Shown piece after piece: positions 35,410-47,406 of a DNA stretch of 64,000 bases. Position 1 is the stretch's first letter. The number at the start of each line of letters is the position of its first letter. This DNA is from Garcia nutans (lineage: Eukaryota > Streptophyta > Magnoliopsida > Malpighiales > Euphorbiaceae), in NCBI GenBank assembly GCA_947685225.1, contig CANTUV010000011.1, positions 62,546,501 to 62,610,500 on the forward strand, given 5' to 3'. The notes below the pieces were generated by a model. That model was not told where the DNA came from. It searched no databases and saw only the letters and a list, made by a program, of their open reading frames with translations. A program made the translations under genes and the position numbers.

Positions 35410-36454
35410 AAAATTATTTGGGACACAATTGATAATTGGTCTAATCATTAAAATTGTATTTTTTTAATTATGTTGTATTATAATTTTATTATCTTATAGT
35501 TATTTTTTATTCTTTCTAAAAAAAGTAAAAAAATCTATAATGATACTCATTTGATAAAAAATAAAAAATAAAAACTGATTTTGCAGTTGAAAAGGTATTG
35601 ATGAGTTTTATTTTAAAACATTGAGTTTGATAATAAGTAGTAACAAAAATTATGTATAATTTATTATTTTTAACTTTAGTAAGATTGGTATAATTGTATT
35701 TAGTTTTTGAAAATAAAAATTGAAACTTTATTTGAAACTTTTAAGTATATTATATTGTAATTTTTTTCCGAATATATTTGATTTTTTTATCCTGGTTTAA
35801 TAATTCAATTGTTCAAACTTCAATGGTCAATCTATAATGCACCATAGCATTGGTCCCATAATTTATTAATGATGTTTGTTGAATTGTGTCTATATATATA
35901 TATATATATATATTATGAAGTTTATCCTAGAGAATAAAACTCTCTTATCATTTTTTTTGAAATTTTTATATCATTTTAACCAAGCAATAAACCAATCTAA
36001 CAAGTCTTTAAATTTTTAATTTAATCATTCCGGAATTGTTTCATTCTTTATAAATACATTGTTTATATTAATTTCCAGTTTAATTCGAGCAGTGAATGTG
36101 TATAAGCCTCAATTTGAATTGTTAAATTGCCTTCACGTAATAAAATTGGATTATATTATTATTTTGAAAAATATATTATGAAAGTAAGGAAAGAATCTAA
36201 GAAATTCTTAGAGCTTGAAGTCATAACATTAATTAACCTCTAATTATAATAGAAGTACTAATAATAACATATGCATTTATGATCCGAGTTGAGAATTAGG
36301 CAATTATTACCAAAAACTGGTTTTCTAATCCCACGCCAATTATTTCAAAGAAACAAGAAATAGAAAACCTCGGCTACTCTCGCAGTCTCACCTCAAATTC
36401 GTAAACGAATGTCAGCTTAAAACTTGTTTGATAAAATCATAAAAATGCTAAAAT
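35410..36454. other. AT-rich intergenic DNA
   Basis: No coding sequence. A TA microsatellite lies at about 35891-35912. Confidence 0.6.
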
Positions 36455-37391
36455 TGTTGGCAGTATGGGAATCCCACATTGGGCAAATAAAGGAAGAGCG
36501 CAAAATATAATTGAAAGCTCAAGAAAAATAAAATGGCTTAGGTCATTTTGCAAAAAAATATAGCTTATCATATGCGGAAAAGTTCAATTAAAGAAGAAGC
36601 ACAATATTGAAAAAATCCAACACTCAATAATCAAGCAAAGCCCAAGTTGTGAATTCTCCATGGAGTCTAAATTTTTAACATGGAATGAGAGTAATATCCC
36701 AAACGGGCCAAACAAAATTATAGAATGCCAAGTTAAAGAACAAGTTCATTTTGTGCAAAGAAGTCCTAAAAAAGAAGCACAATATAAAAAAAAAAAAATC
36801 CAAAACTCAATAATCAAGCGAAGCCCAAGTGGTGAATTATACACGGAGTTTAAATTTCTAACATGGTATTAGAGTGATGTCCCAGAGGGCCAAAAGAAAA
36901 TTATAGAAGGTCAAGTTAAACCCCAAGTAACAATACCCATCAGGAACATATTGCACTTAAAGGAAAAAAGATGGATTGCCTGATCTTTTGATACCAATAA
37001 AAAGGGCTAAATCAATGCTTTCTATTTGTGGCAAATGTGAAGCTAGATTCTTTGAGTCTAAAGGAGTCATCTAAACTAATAATTGAAAGTGGGCTGAAAT
37101 TAAATCCATAAGTCTAAAGCGAGAAAATTCAAGTGACAATTGAGCTGAAAAAAAAGAAAATAAAATTCATCCCAGCTGTATTTAAAGGGAAGTGTTCAAT
37201 TTAAGGATTCCATACAGGATTGATATAAAGGAATATAATTGAAGGCTTAAGAAAACCAAAATAGTTTAGGCCATTTTGACAAAGATAGAGCCCATGTGAA
37301 GAACTGCACTTGAAGAAGAAGCCCAGTAAACAAAAAAAATTCAACACTCAATAATCAAGCAAAATTGTCCATGAAGACTAAATTTTCAACA
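36455..37391 (+). mobile_element. TRIM element with a duplicated LTR/PBS junction, 937 bp
   Basis: The 5' LTR (36455-36680) starts TGTTGGCAGTATGGGAATCCC and ends TTTTTAACA; the 3' LTR (37193-37391) starts TGTTCAATTTAAGG and ends TTTTCAACA. Shared blocks include ctcaataatcaagcaaa and gaagaagcaca-like motifs. A polypurine tract (aaagggaag, 37184-37192) directly precedes the 3' LTR. The primer-binding site after the 5' LTR is degraded (tggaatgagagt, 36681). About 180 bp on, a second copy of the LTR 3' end is followed by a better site, tggtattagagt (36864-36875), close to TGGTATCAGAGC of tRNA-iMet. No protein is encoded. The clear LTR divergence indicates an old insertion with a later internal tandem duplication. 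Confidence 0.75.
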
Positions 37392-38076
37392 AAAACATTC
37401 AGAGAAAATTATATTGTATATCATGTTTTTTAATTTTTTTAAATATTTTTTTAAATATTTTTTTGATATATCAAATATATATCGAATGTATATTTAAAAA
37501 TTGAGTATATATTTAATATTTTAAATTTATATAAAAAATATACTTCAAAAAAAATATTTTTGAAATTAAAAGTTAAAAAATGATATTTTTAAAATTAAAA
37601 AAGAAAAATATGTATTTTTTAAATTTTTTTTTACCTTTTTAGGGTATTTTTGAAGAAACCCCAAATATCTAATTATCCACACACTTTTTTTTAATCTTTT
37701 AACTTCTTTCAAAACAATACTTTGTTTATCCAGTATTCGACCCCAAATGAAGGGCCTTTGAATTTCGATCCAACCAATCAAGGCTTATATTCTTCGGCCC
37801 AGAGAAGGCCCGCAATAAACATCAATGACAAGTCAAATATCTTGCGCGTGGGACACGTACCAATTAAGTGGGACCATTTGAGCGTGGAACCCTATCTAAC
37901 TTTTTCATTGAATTTACGCAACTGCCACTGTCCACTGAACTCCCAATATCAATTTTCAACATATATACATGGATTTGAAGAGCAAATAATCATAATCCAA
38001 TAGTAACCAGCAGCAGATAGCGAAAGCTGAAGTAGAAGAAGAAGCGTCTCTGTTTTTCCTCATTTTCGATACAAAC
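37392..38076. other. Intergenic DNA and promoter/5' UTR of the DMS3-like gene
   Basis: AT-rich until about 37680, then more balanced sequence with ggacacgtacc (about 37851), a weak ACGT element, and a purine-rich leader (gaagtagaagaagaagcg) just before the ATG at 38077. Confidence 0.45.
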
Positions 38077-40063
38077 ATGTTTGGACGCATCAATCAGGTT
38101 TATTATATTATATTATATTTTTTATTTTTCGATTCTGCTGTGTTAGGGTTCTTTTTTTTATTGTTATTTTAATTAGGAGAAAAAAAATTTGTTAGTTGTT
38201 TGCAGAATTTCTATGTCAAGTTCATTGTTTATACTTAATAATCAAATGTTCCTTAGAATTGAAGTTATTCAAATAATTAGGTCATTGCAATCTGCTGTAA
38301 TAATCAATGGTTGGCTAACTTAATAATAAAAAATTTAGAATGCTTATGAGAGCTTGAAGAAAGATGTCAAAAAGCATGAAGATAACCTAAAATATTTGAA
38401 GTCACAGGCAAACCTTTTAGATGAGTTAATGCTTGACCTTCAAGGTAAGTTATGTTCTATAATATTGATCACTTTTCTGTAATTAATTAGTAATTTCTTC
38501 AATTTGAATGCATGTGGTTAATTATATACACATATGTTACTGTCACTTGTTACCAACACGGTTTTCAGTGAGGCTTGTGAATTGTCATTCTACAAATACA
38601 CCTAAGGCAGCAAATAAGAATGGTGGTTTTCATGACAGTGAGGAAGAAACAACAAAAAACATACTGAAGCAAAAGATATCAGCTGCTGCAACATTGTGCC
38701 AACTAAAATCTCATCAGTCATTTCAGCTCTCATATTTGCCATTGACCAAGGATGTGATAGGTGTTGTGGCAACTCTTGCTAGAGTTCATAATGACAATTT
38801 TAGCAGGTCTGTAGATTGCTCTTCTCTTGAATTTCATTCTTTAATAATCTAACTACATGAGAGAACATGTTCATTTTTTTCAATGGGTAAAAAAAAATCG
38901 CAATCCAATTTTCATATTGGTATCACAGTTAGTAAATATACACAATCAGCTATATTGTATCCTTTAGAACTTTATCACTTCTTTGATCTGATTAAATAAG
39001 ATGAATTGAAATTGCTTACCATTTTTCATAACTCAATAAATTGTACTAGAGCTTTTTTATGGGGTTATCCAGATATTCAGTCATCTTAACTAAAATTTTT
39101 GCTAGTTGGGAACCTTTCCTTATTCATGAGATTTTGATTTGGCATAACTTTAAACCAGACTTCTTTCGGAGTCCTTGGGAGTGGAGAATATGCTGGCAAT
39201 AGTCTGTAGGACACTTGAAGGTGTTAAGGCTTTAGAGAAGTACTGCATGGCCTTGGATCTTCTATCGGGAGGAAAATTAATGGTCAATTTCTCGTCATTT
39301 GTCTTGAAGAGTTGATGCAAGAACCCCTTCTCTTATCTTTTTCTTTATTTATTCATTGCTTATATATAGTTGTTTGACTAGTTATTTTGTTAGCAGATCA
39401 TATGCAGGTGGTTTCATAGCTGGTGATCCAGAAAATAAGTTGGCTCTTTTGAAGCCCAAGTTACCAAATGGAATGTGTCCAATCGGCTTTGTTGATTATG
39501 CAGTTGACATGATCAATTTGGATAATGGTAATCTGTTTCATGTCAGGGCCGACGGAGATGGTCTTAGAGAGGCATTATTTTATGCCTTATTTTCTCATCT
39601 TCAAATATACACAACCAGAAATGAAATGCTGCGTGCTCTCCCATGTGTAACTTATGGAGCTCTGTCTTTAGATGGTGGGATGATAAGGAGAAATGGTATC
39701 TTTACTCTTGGCAATAAGTAAGTCGAGTTAAATCTCTTTTAAGACATTATAATTGAGGTCCACTTTTTTAATTTGATTTCTATCAAAGGCTCTTCTAAAT
39801 GGTTTTTTAATATGCTTCAGTTGATTTTATTTTGTAGTTCATCTTCTTTACTTTCAATTCTATTTCCTTCTAGGAATGATATCAATGTGAAATTCCCAGT
39901 AATTTTCAGCAAATGTAACTTCCCTGCAAACTACAGTATTGAAGAAAGGATCTGGATGCTGAAATGGGATCAACTGAATATTGCTGAGGATAAACGAAGA
40001 GAAGAGTCACTACTAGATAAATCAAAGATTCAGCTTACTTCATGGGGCAATCTAGAACAATAA
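38077..40063 (+). pseudogene. DMS3-like SMC-hinge protein gene with a frameshifting deletion
   Basis: DMS3 is a hinge-domain, SMC-related protein of the DDR complex (with DRD1 and RDM1) that recruits Pol V in RNA-directed DNA methylation. Six exons can be traced with GT..AG junctions and matching phases: 38077-38097, 38339-38444, 38569-38806, 39159-39310, 39394-39717 and 39874-40063. Typical family segments are KKHEDNLKYLKSQ (coiled coil), LPLTKDVIGVVATL, LGVENMLAIVCRTLEGVKAL, LALLKPKLPNG and LSLDGGMIRRNGIF. In exon 4 the frame breaks at about 39241: the code before it reads ..VKALEK, and the code after it reads LHGLGSSIGRKINGQFLVICLE one frame away. About 34 bases (roughly 11 residues) appear missing relative to the family. 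The C-terminus also ends early in KIQLTSWGNLEQ. Splice sites are otherwise intact, so decay is recent or a truncated protein is still made. Confidence 0.75.
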
Positions 40064-41999
40064 AGTTGGCCTAGTGTAAAGAGAAGTTCACTGAGCTGTT
40101 TTTAGGAGGTACCTAAAGTGTGTGGTCATGAGGCCAACTCTTTTGATGATTCTTAACAAGATTGCTAGGCTACTCATTATTGTTAAACGAAAAGAACAAA
40201 AATCTTACAGAGCTCGAATACTGAGTCAAGGAATAGATAGCCTTGAAGTTTAATCAGAGAATTAATACCTCGTTCTCTCTCTTCCTTTGAAGATTTGCGT
40301 AGTTTAGAGACTGAAAAGCAGACCACACAAATGGTGATTGTTGTCTTGTTATCTTAGCCATAACCAAACCTGATTGGGAAACAGTGTCTGTCACTTCCCA
40401 AAATATTTGGCTCTTCCATTGTTCTTTGTCCTGATTGGGACTACTCTAAGTATATATATGTATATATATCAAATTAATTTGTCTTATATAAGGTTACATG
40501 ATCGATCCAAGATGTCTGAGGATATCTACTAGCAACTTTGTGGTTAATGAATAAATGAAGGGATACAAAGATGTCTGAGGAGGATAACTAAACATGGACT
40601 TAAGGTCCAGCCCATTGGCATTGTTGGGCTGTCTTCATTACAAATGGCTATATTTTCAACACAGACAGGTCAGCCCAAAGTCCACTAAAACTTGTAACGC
40701 CTGCGGAACACAAAAGTCAGGATCAGTTGGCTTCTGATGAGAGACCAATGCTAATATGTGCGGCAATTTCATTATATTGCCTCAGGTTTCTAATTAATGC
40801 ATTGGCAGTATAAACACTTGTTTTGATTTATAAGTACTCATTCTTACTTTCATCCAGACTTGCGTTTGGTTCTAATTGCTACCCTGCAACACAAGTAAGA
40901 AACTACTAATGAGAATATTTGATGTTGTCTGGTCCAATACACCTAAAATAAAGTTGCCGCCAGTCATTTTCTACATATTTTTTTTTGGTAGGTGCCATGC
41001 AATTCTAATAATTTATGAAATATGGCCACATCTAATTTGTCCTGTTTACTCTGCTTCATGAATAACAGAGCACGGTCAATTTTTTGGTAAGAAAATAATT
41101 AATCTATCTTGATAAATCATAAATTTTAAAGAAATTTTGTTAGGTTTTGATTATTTAATTATTTGACTTCAAAAGTTAGCAAACGAAAAAAAAAATATTT
41201 ATACTATGATTTAAACGTTTGAAATATTCATTTTAATTAACATACAAGGCGAGTTGGAGATTCAAAGTCTCGTTCGTATTCGTCCACTTTTAAAAAATTC
41301 AAATATTATGGGAATTTAGTTTACAATTGGTGAGTCACACACACGGGGTACTGACGCTAATGGACCAATCACAAATTGGCAAAAGTCGGAGTTGTTAGTC
41401 CACTCAGCACCTCAAACCAACTCTTCAACAAAATCCGTCAAAATTTCATCTCGTCTTTGATGACGCTATTATAATACTTCTTCAACCTTATAAAAATTAT
41501 TTCCTATTTTATTTTAAAATAATTATTTATTTTTATTTAATAAATATATTTAATATATTTTTTTTATTTTATTCACTAATAAATTTATATTTTAATTAAA
41601 AAATTAATAATAATTTTAACTATTTTTGAAATAAAATAAATATATGAATAATGATAAAAAAAATACATAAATTATTAATATATTAATTATATTTTCTTAA
41701 AATTTATAGAAAAAAAATGACATTCTTTTTTAGGCGAAGTGTGTAACTTTTTTTTCTATTAAAAAAAATATTATCATATTATTATTAATAATATTTACTC
41801 CACCTATTTTATAAATATAAATTTCTTTTTTATTTGATAATGATTAAAAAATATTAATTATTTTTATTAAAAATATAAATTTATATATATATTTTTTATT
41901 ATATTTCTATTTTAGTATGTAATATATTTAATAAGTAATATTAAATATAAATATTACAGGAATTTATATAATAATTAATTTATTAAAATGGTAAGTGAC
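40064..41999. other. 3' flank of the DMS3-like gene and intergenic DNA
   Basis: About 40064-41070 is of moderate AT content with no recognised gene (probable 3' UTR and unique sequence). From 41100 it becomes AT-rich. Confidence 0.45.
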
Positions 42000-42469
42000 G
42001 GTGGGCGGACATCGGTCAGTTCGGTTAATTAACTGATCGGTTAATCAAACTAAATTTTTTAAAAAAATTTAACCGAACCGACCGAATTTTTATTTCGGTT
42101 GATTAAGTTAATTAACCGAACCAATCAATTTTTTAATTTTATAATAAAAATTTTATTTAAAATAAAAAATTAATATAATTAAATAAGTAAATAAAATTTA
42201 TTATAAAATTAAAAAAATATATTTATTTTACAATAAAAATTTATATTTATAGTAAAAAAATTAATATAATTAAAAAAATTAAATAAAAAAAATAAATAAA
42301 TTTTAAAAAGGTTCAGTTAATGGTTAACCAAACAAAATGAACTGATTAATAGTTAAATAAATTAAAAATTAAATTTTTATAATTTTTTCAACCTAATCGA
42401 CTGAATTATTCTAAATTCGATTAATCGAACTGAATATTTAGTCGGTTAATCAAATTTTGTTTATCTCTA
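42000..42469. mobile_element. hAT-like MITE with 8-bp target duplication, 470 bp
   Basis: The direct repeats taagtgac at 41992-41999 and 42470-42477 are identical. The ends ggtgggcggacatcggtcag and the inverse of tttatctcta are only weakly similar, but the interior is built from inverted cggttaattaac / ttaaccgaacc motifs that pair across the element. No coding capacity. An 8-bp duplication suggests hAT-type mobilisation. Similar cggttaa-rich segments at 54.1-54.5 kb and at the window start may be relatives. Confidence 0.6.
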
Positions 42470-42548
42470 TAAGTGACCTATAATTTAAGACAATAAAAAA
42501 AAGTAAAATTATTTTTTGAGATCAATGTAGTATTATATTTATTTTATC

Positions 42549-42552
<4 letters not shown>

Positions 42553-42624
<72 letters not shown>
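42553..42624. repeat. (TC)36 microsatellite
   Basis: An uninterrupted run of 72 bases of alternating T and C, the longest perfect dinucleotide run in the window. Confidence 0.97.
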
Positions 42625-42630
<6 letters not shown>

Positions 42631-43600
42631 TACAATTACATGGCAAAAATAATTTTTTAAAAAGTAACAATAGCAGTATACCACCAATCCTATACCAGTA
42701 TACCACCAGTCCTTTATCCACCCATGTCACTCCCAATTGTCTTATTTTTTTAAAAAAAATTAAAAAAAATTATAGTGCTAAAAAATTAAAATTTTACATT
42801 TTAATTAGATTTTATCTTGGGTTGTTAAGATAGATTATATTTATTTTAAAATTACTAGCACAAGATAAAAATGTCTATCATATAATATTATTTTTTGGAT
42901 TAAATACATGAGAAATATTATCATTTATTAGGTATATTTATACTCTATCAATCAAAATTAAATAAAATAAATATTTTTTTACTAAAATTATTTTATTTAA
43001 TTTTAACTAATTTTAGTGTTTATGCATCCGGTCATGTAATTTTTTTTTTCCAAATATACATATTTTTATAATAAAATATAGTAAAAAAAAAGGTTGTATC
43101 AAATAAATGGGGTGTATGTGTATGTGCAGATGTGTTTTGTTTTATTATGCATTTTTGTTCATGATTTGATTCAAATATATTTGTACTTGTTATATTGTTG
43201 TTTGAGAATCATGAAGTCACTTTGATGAAGGTGCCTAGCACTGTATTGTGTAGAATTTGCAGTGGATGAAGTGTTTCAGCTGGTATGCAGGGCCTTTCCC
43301 TTAAATGAACAAATTGCTCGAAAGTTTTATCTCAAAAAACTTAATTTTTCAATTAAAAATAGAGAAAAAGTAAAAAACTTAAATTAATTATAAAATATAA
43401 ATACTTGTAGGAAAAGAAACTTTCAATAATTCCCACAGGACTAAAATTCGTTATTCATACCATCTGTACGTATTTTCTACAAAAATTTAGGAATATTCTT
43501 TGCATTTATTTGATCAAAAATTAATTAATTAATTTCGTCACCCCGGATAAAATGCTGGCGGCTCCACGCGTCTCATTCCTACTTCTTCATAGCCATCGGC
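42625..43600. other. AT-rich intergenic DNA upstream of the PI4K gene
   Basis: Contains a short tandem duplication of a cagtataccaccaatcct-like unit near 42673-42715. The last 100 bp before 43600 become more balanced and probably hold the promoter. Confidence 0.45.
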
Positions 43601-44057
43601 GATCGAGATTAATTTACTAAAACTTAACGCCCAATTTGTAACCTCCGGTTCCTCTTTCCGTCGTCTTCGGTTCTTCCAGTTTGGTAAGAATCACTTCTCT
43701 TTTTTTTTTTCTTGTACTGTTCTGCTCTTGTATTTCCTTTTTGTATGATCTCTCATTACAGTGAAACCCTAGTTTTGCACAAATGTTGATTTGTCAATTG
43801 ACATCTCGTAGCCTTTAGCTGTGTATCTTTTAAATTTGATCTATCGTTTGTCACCGGAAAGTTTCACGTTTGATTACTGTACAGGAGTACAGAAATTTTA
43901 AGATTTATGTTGTAGGGTATTTTTTTTAACCATCTAGATCGTAGTTAGATGATCATTAACAATACAAATATGTCTAATTCCTTGTGATTCGTGTATAGTT
44001 TTTTTTATTTTAAACTCCCTTCAAATCCAAAAATTTTAATTGAAAGAAGAAATAAGA
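43601..44057 (+). promoter_or_regulatory. 5' UTR and probable leader intron of the PI4K-gamma gene
   Basis: A C/T-rich leader (cggttcctctttccgtcgtcttcgg) is followed by TTTG|GTAAGA at 43684, a good donor. The intron would end shortly before the ATG at 44058; the acceptor is not certain. Leader introns are common in this gene family. Confidence 0.45.
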
Positions 44058-45509
44058 ATGTCGCTAGCTGGTGTTGCTCTCAGTCCAATTGAAAATGGAA
44101 CCATTCTTCCTTCTGAATTCGTCAATGTCCAATCATCTCCTTCCCTGGATGAGTATATCTTAATATATTTATCTATTGGAGGATCTATGGTCCCAATGCG
44201 TGTTTTGGAGTCTGATTCCATTGAATCTGTGAAGCTACAAATTCAATCCTGTAGAGGTTTGTTGTCAAAAACCAAAAACTTGTTTGTGGAGGCCGAGAGC
44301 TATCGCGGAGCAATTCCCTTATTCGTGACTATGGTGTCACTGATGGAAATGTTCTGCATTTGGTTCTTAGGCTTTCTGATCTTCAGGTTATAAAGGTTAA
44401 GACTACAAGTGGGAAAGAATATACATTTTATGTAGAGCGTGGAAGAGATGTTGGTTATGTGAAACAACAGGTTGCAAAGAAGGAGAGGAATTTTGATGAC
44501 CTTGATGAGCAAGAGGTTGTTTGTGATGGTGAACCACTTGATGATCAAAGGCTCTTTGATGATATCTGTAAATATAATGAGGCTGTGATTCATTTCTTGG
44601 TGAGGAAAACAGCCAAGGTTCGGACGAGGCCTGTGGAGAAGAATTTGGATTTGTCTATTATGGCCCCACAATTGAATGATGAAGAGAATGCTAGAAGACC
44701 ATATGAAGTTGATAGAAGAAAATATGATTTTGGCGAAGAGAATCACAAGACAAGTTATGGTGTTGATAGGCAGATTGTACCGAGAAAGTCTCCTGATACA
44801 GATTTTCAGTTGGAGCCAATTATTGTTAATCCCAAAATTGAATTGTCCTCTGTGCTTTGGAATTTAGTAAATGCTACCTTTGATGGATTGAAGAATGGGA
44901 ATAATCCAATCAGATCAATGGAGGGTACAGGTGGGGCTTATTTCATGCAATATCCTTATGGAAAGAAGTTTGTTTCTGTTTTTAAACCAATTGATGAGGA
45001 ACCTATGGCTGTGAACAACCCTCGGGGACTACCTTTGTCTTCTGATGGTGAAGGGTTAAAGAAGGGTACCAGAGTTGGAGAAGGAGCTTTCAGGGAAGTT
45101 GCAGCTTTTATTTTGGATCATCCAGAGAGTGGGCGCAGGTCCTTTTTTGGCAATGAGAAGGGCTTTGCCGGGGTTCCACCTACTGTTATGATCAAGTGTT
45201 TTCATAAAGGGTTTAACCATCCGGAGGATGTAGCTGTCAAGATTGGGTCTTTGCAGATGATCATGGAGAACAATGGAAGTTGTGAAGATATGGGTCCAGG
45301 GAATTTCCCAGTGAGGGAAGTCCATAAGATATCTGTATTAGATATAAGAATGGCAAATGCGGATAGGCATGCTGGGAATATATTGTTGGGTGTAGATGCA
45401 GAAGATGGACAGACTTTGCTGGTCCCAATAGATCATGGATATTGTTTGCCTGAAAGTGTAAGCTTGTTTATTCTACATACTTTTAGTTTTTGAGAACTTC
45501 ATGCATATC

Positions 45510-45549
<40 letters not shown>

Positions 45550-46131
45550 GGCATTTTTGTTTTGGGGGGTAATTTTTTCATCTTTTATTTTTATTTTTCA
45601 CGTGGATTCTTTTGTTTAATTAGAGCCCTGGTAAAACATGCAATTGCAGCAGTTTATATTCTGAACTCTTCATTGCCATTACCGTTCGTGTTATTAGATG
45701 TTGGTCAATTTGTTGGAGTAATCATGAATTCTTGCTTCTTGCAGTTCGAGGATTGCACATTTGATTGGCTGTATTGGCCTCAAGCTCATCAACCTTATGA
45801 TGCTAGCACTGTTGAGTACATAATGTCATTGGATGCTGAAGAGGATATTGCTCTTCTGAAGTTTCATGGATGGGACGTGCCAGTAGATTGTGCACGGGTA
45901 CTTTGCATCTCCACCATGCTTCTGAAGAAGGGAGTGGAGAGGGAGTTTACCCCTTTTAATATTGGGAGCATAATGTGCCGAGAGACCTTGAAAAAGGCAT
46001 CCGTTATTGAGGAGATTGTCCAAGAAGCCCGGGATTCTGTACTTCCTGGTACCAGTGAAGTTGCAGTCCTTGAAACAGTATCATACATCTTGGATCATCG
46101 CCTTGATGAAATTGCTGGATCTCTGCCTTGA
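44058..46131 (+). CDS. Phosphatidylinositol 4-kinase gamma (ubiquitin-like domain type), with an apparent 1-base frameshift
   Basis: Plant type II PI4K-gamma proteins have N-terminal ubiquitin-like (UBL) domains and a PI3/PI4-kinase fold; the Arabidopsis PI4K-gamma4 product has been reported to act as a protein kinase on UFD1 and RPN10. Exon 1 is 44058-45457 and exon 2 is 45745-46131 (AGT|GTAAGC..CAG|TTCGAG). UBL1 holds VPMRVLESDSIESVKLQIQS; UBL2 starts at VIKVKTTSGKEYTF. Kinase motifs are GTGGAYFM (about 44924), NADRHAGN (about 45355) and DHGYCLPE (about 45433). Between UBL1 residues ..QSCRG and the family segment GGREL the frame changes at ggttt (44256-44260), consistent with loss of one T. 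Exon 1 is 1400 nt, one short of a whole number of codons. Adding one base would give about 595 aa, a usual length. It could be a real lesion or a sequencing error. Confidence 0.85.
45513..45543. repeat. (TC) microsatellite within the PI4K intron
   Basis: An alternating TC run of about 30 bases in intron 45458-45744, near the 5' splice site. Confidence 0.85.
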
Positions 46132-47406
46132 TGGAGTGCTAAACTTGGTGGATAACAGTGGTATACATACGCACATATGCATTAATGGCATATGCATTTG
46201 TGGCAGGATCTCATTTATCTAGTACTTCTCTCTCTGATTTCATATTCTTTCAAGACAATTGGTAGACTTTCATTTGTTTATGATTGAACTGAAGATGATT
46301 ATCCGATTCCTTTATCATGAACCTCACTCTTAAAGAGGACCTTAATACTTCCTATCAGCAGCATCTGAGTGATGAAGGTTCAGCAAATTCTTACTCAATG
46401 AGCATAGGGAGCTCAGGCATTGATAACTGACTTCTCTTATTTTCTGCTTTTATCAAAATCAAGTTCCAAAAAAAAAAACCAAGGATGTATATTCCTCTGT
46501 TCCTCTGTTCAATATGTATTTATACCCTATATTTTGGGACGGGGTAGTTGAACGTATGGTAAGGTTAAGGCAAGATTTAATAAAATAAATTTACCTTTCA
46601 TCCTTGTTTGAGGGATATAGAGTCGTAAAGGATTTTTTAGGGTTACATTAAATTTTTTGAAGTGAAAAATTTTCAATATGATGGTTTGGCTTATAACTCT
46701 TTAATTTTTCTTTCTTATATTATTTTCTTTTATTTTTGTCGTGTCAAAAACTTCAATCCCAAACATGATTTTGGATTACTGACAGTACATAGTAGCATAT
46801 CCATGTGAATTGCATTAGGAGGACTATCACTACAATTTTTTAAGACCGATGATTGAGTGACAGACAGTCTCTGTTATCAATTATCACATAATAAAAATAC
46901 ACAAGTTCCCCATAGAAGGTGGCGAAGAATTTACAGGGTCCAGAGCCCAGACCATTCTGTGGATGAGAAAAGAATTTACAGTCTCTGGACTTTTAGAAGG
47001 ATGGTTACTTCAAATCAATGTGTTAGAAGATATCACTGAACAATCCATGTTCACTTGGGAAATCAAACCCATAACGCTTTCGGATTAAACTATTAGATCC
47101 AGCCACAATTTAAACCATCCATCTCAGCAACAACGCCAACCGGCATAATATAAAATTGACTGTCAAAAGTTGCCATCAGCAAGGACCTACCAATAGGTCT
47201 GGCAGCATGTTGCATTTTGACAGAATATAATTGGCGGGACACGTAAAAAGGATGTTCAACATTGGACAAAATTGTATTACTGTACCGCCTTCCTGGAAAA
47301 GAAAACCCAAATAGAGACCTTGAAATGTGCATCGCATGGCTGTCAATTTTTGACATGGTAAAACACTACCTTCCACCCAAAAGCTTGGCTGAGCATAATA
47401 TCATGT
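46132..47406. other. PI4K 3' flank and 3' flank of the minus-strand EMB1703-like remnant
   Basis: The two genes converge. No additional coding family was recognised. About 47100-47400 is of moderate GC and may be the former 3' UTR of the remnant gene. Confidence 0.45.

Noticed and set aside
42000..42469. Considered as a coding remnant because of its length and symmetry
   Set aside because: No open frame of note, and flanking 8-bp direct repeats show it is a small transposable element.
47093..47356. 87-codon minus-strand ORF just downstream of the EMB1703-like remnant
   Set aside because: No similarity to EMB1703 or another family that I recognise, and it lies beyond the recognisable C-terminal stop; treated as 3' flank.
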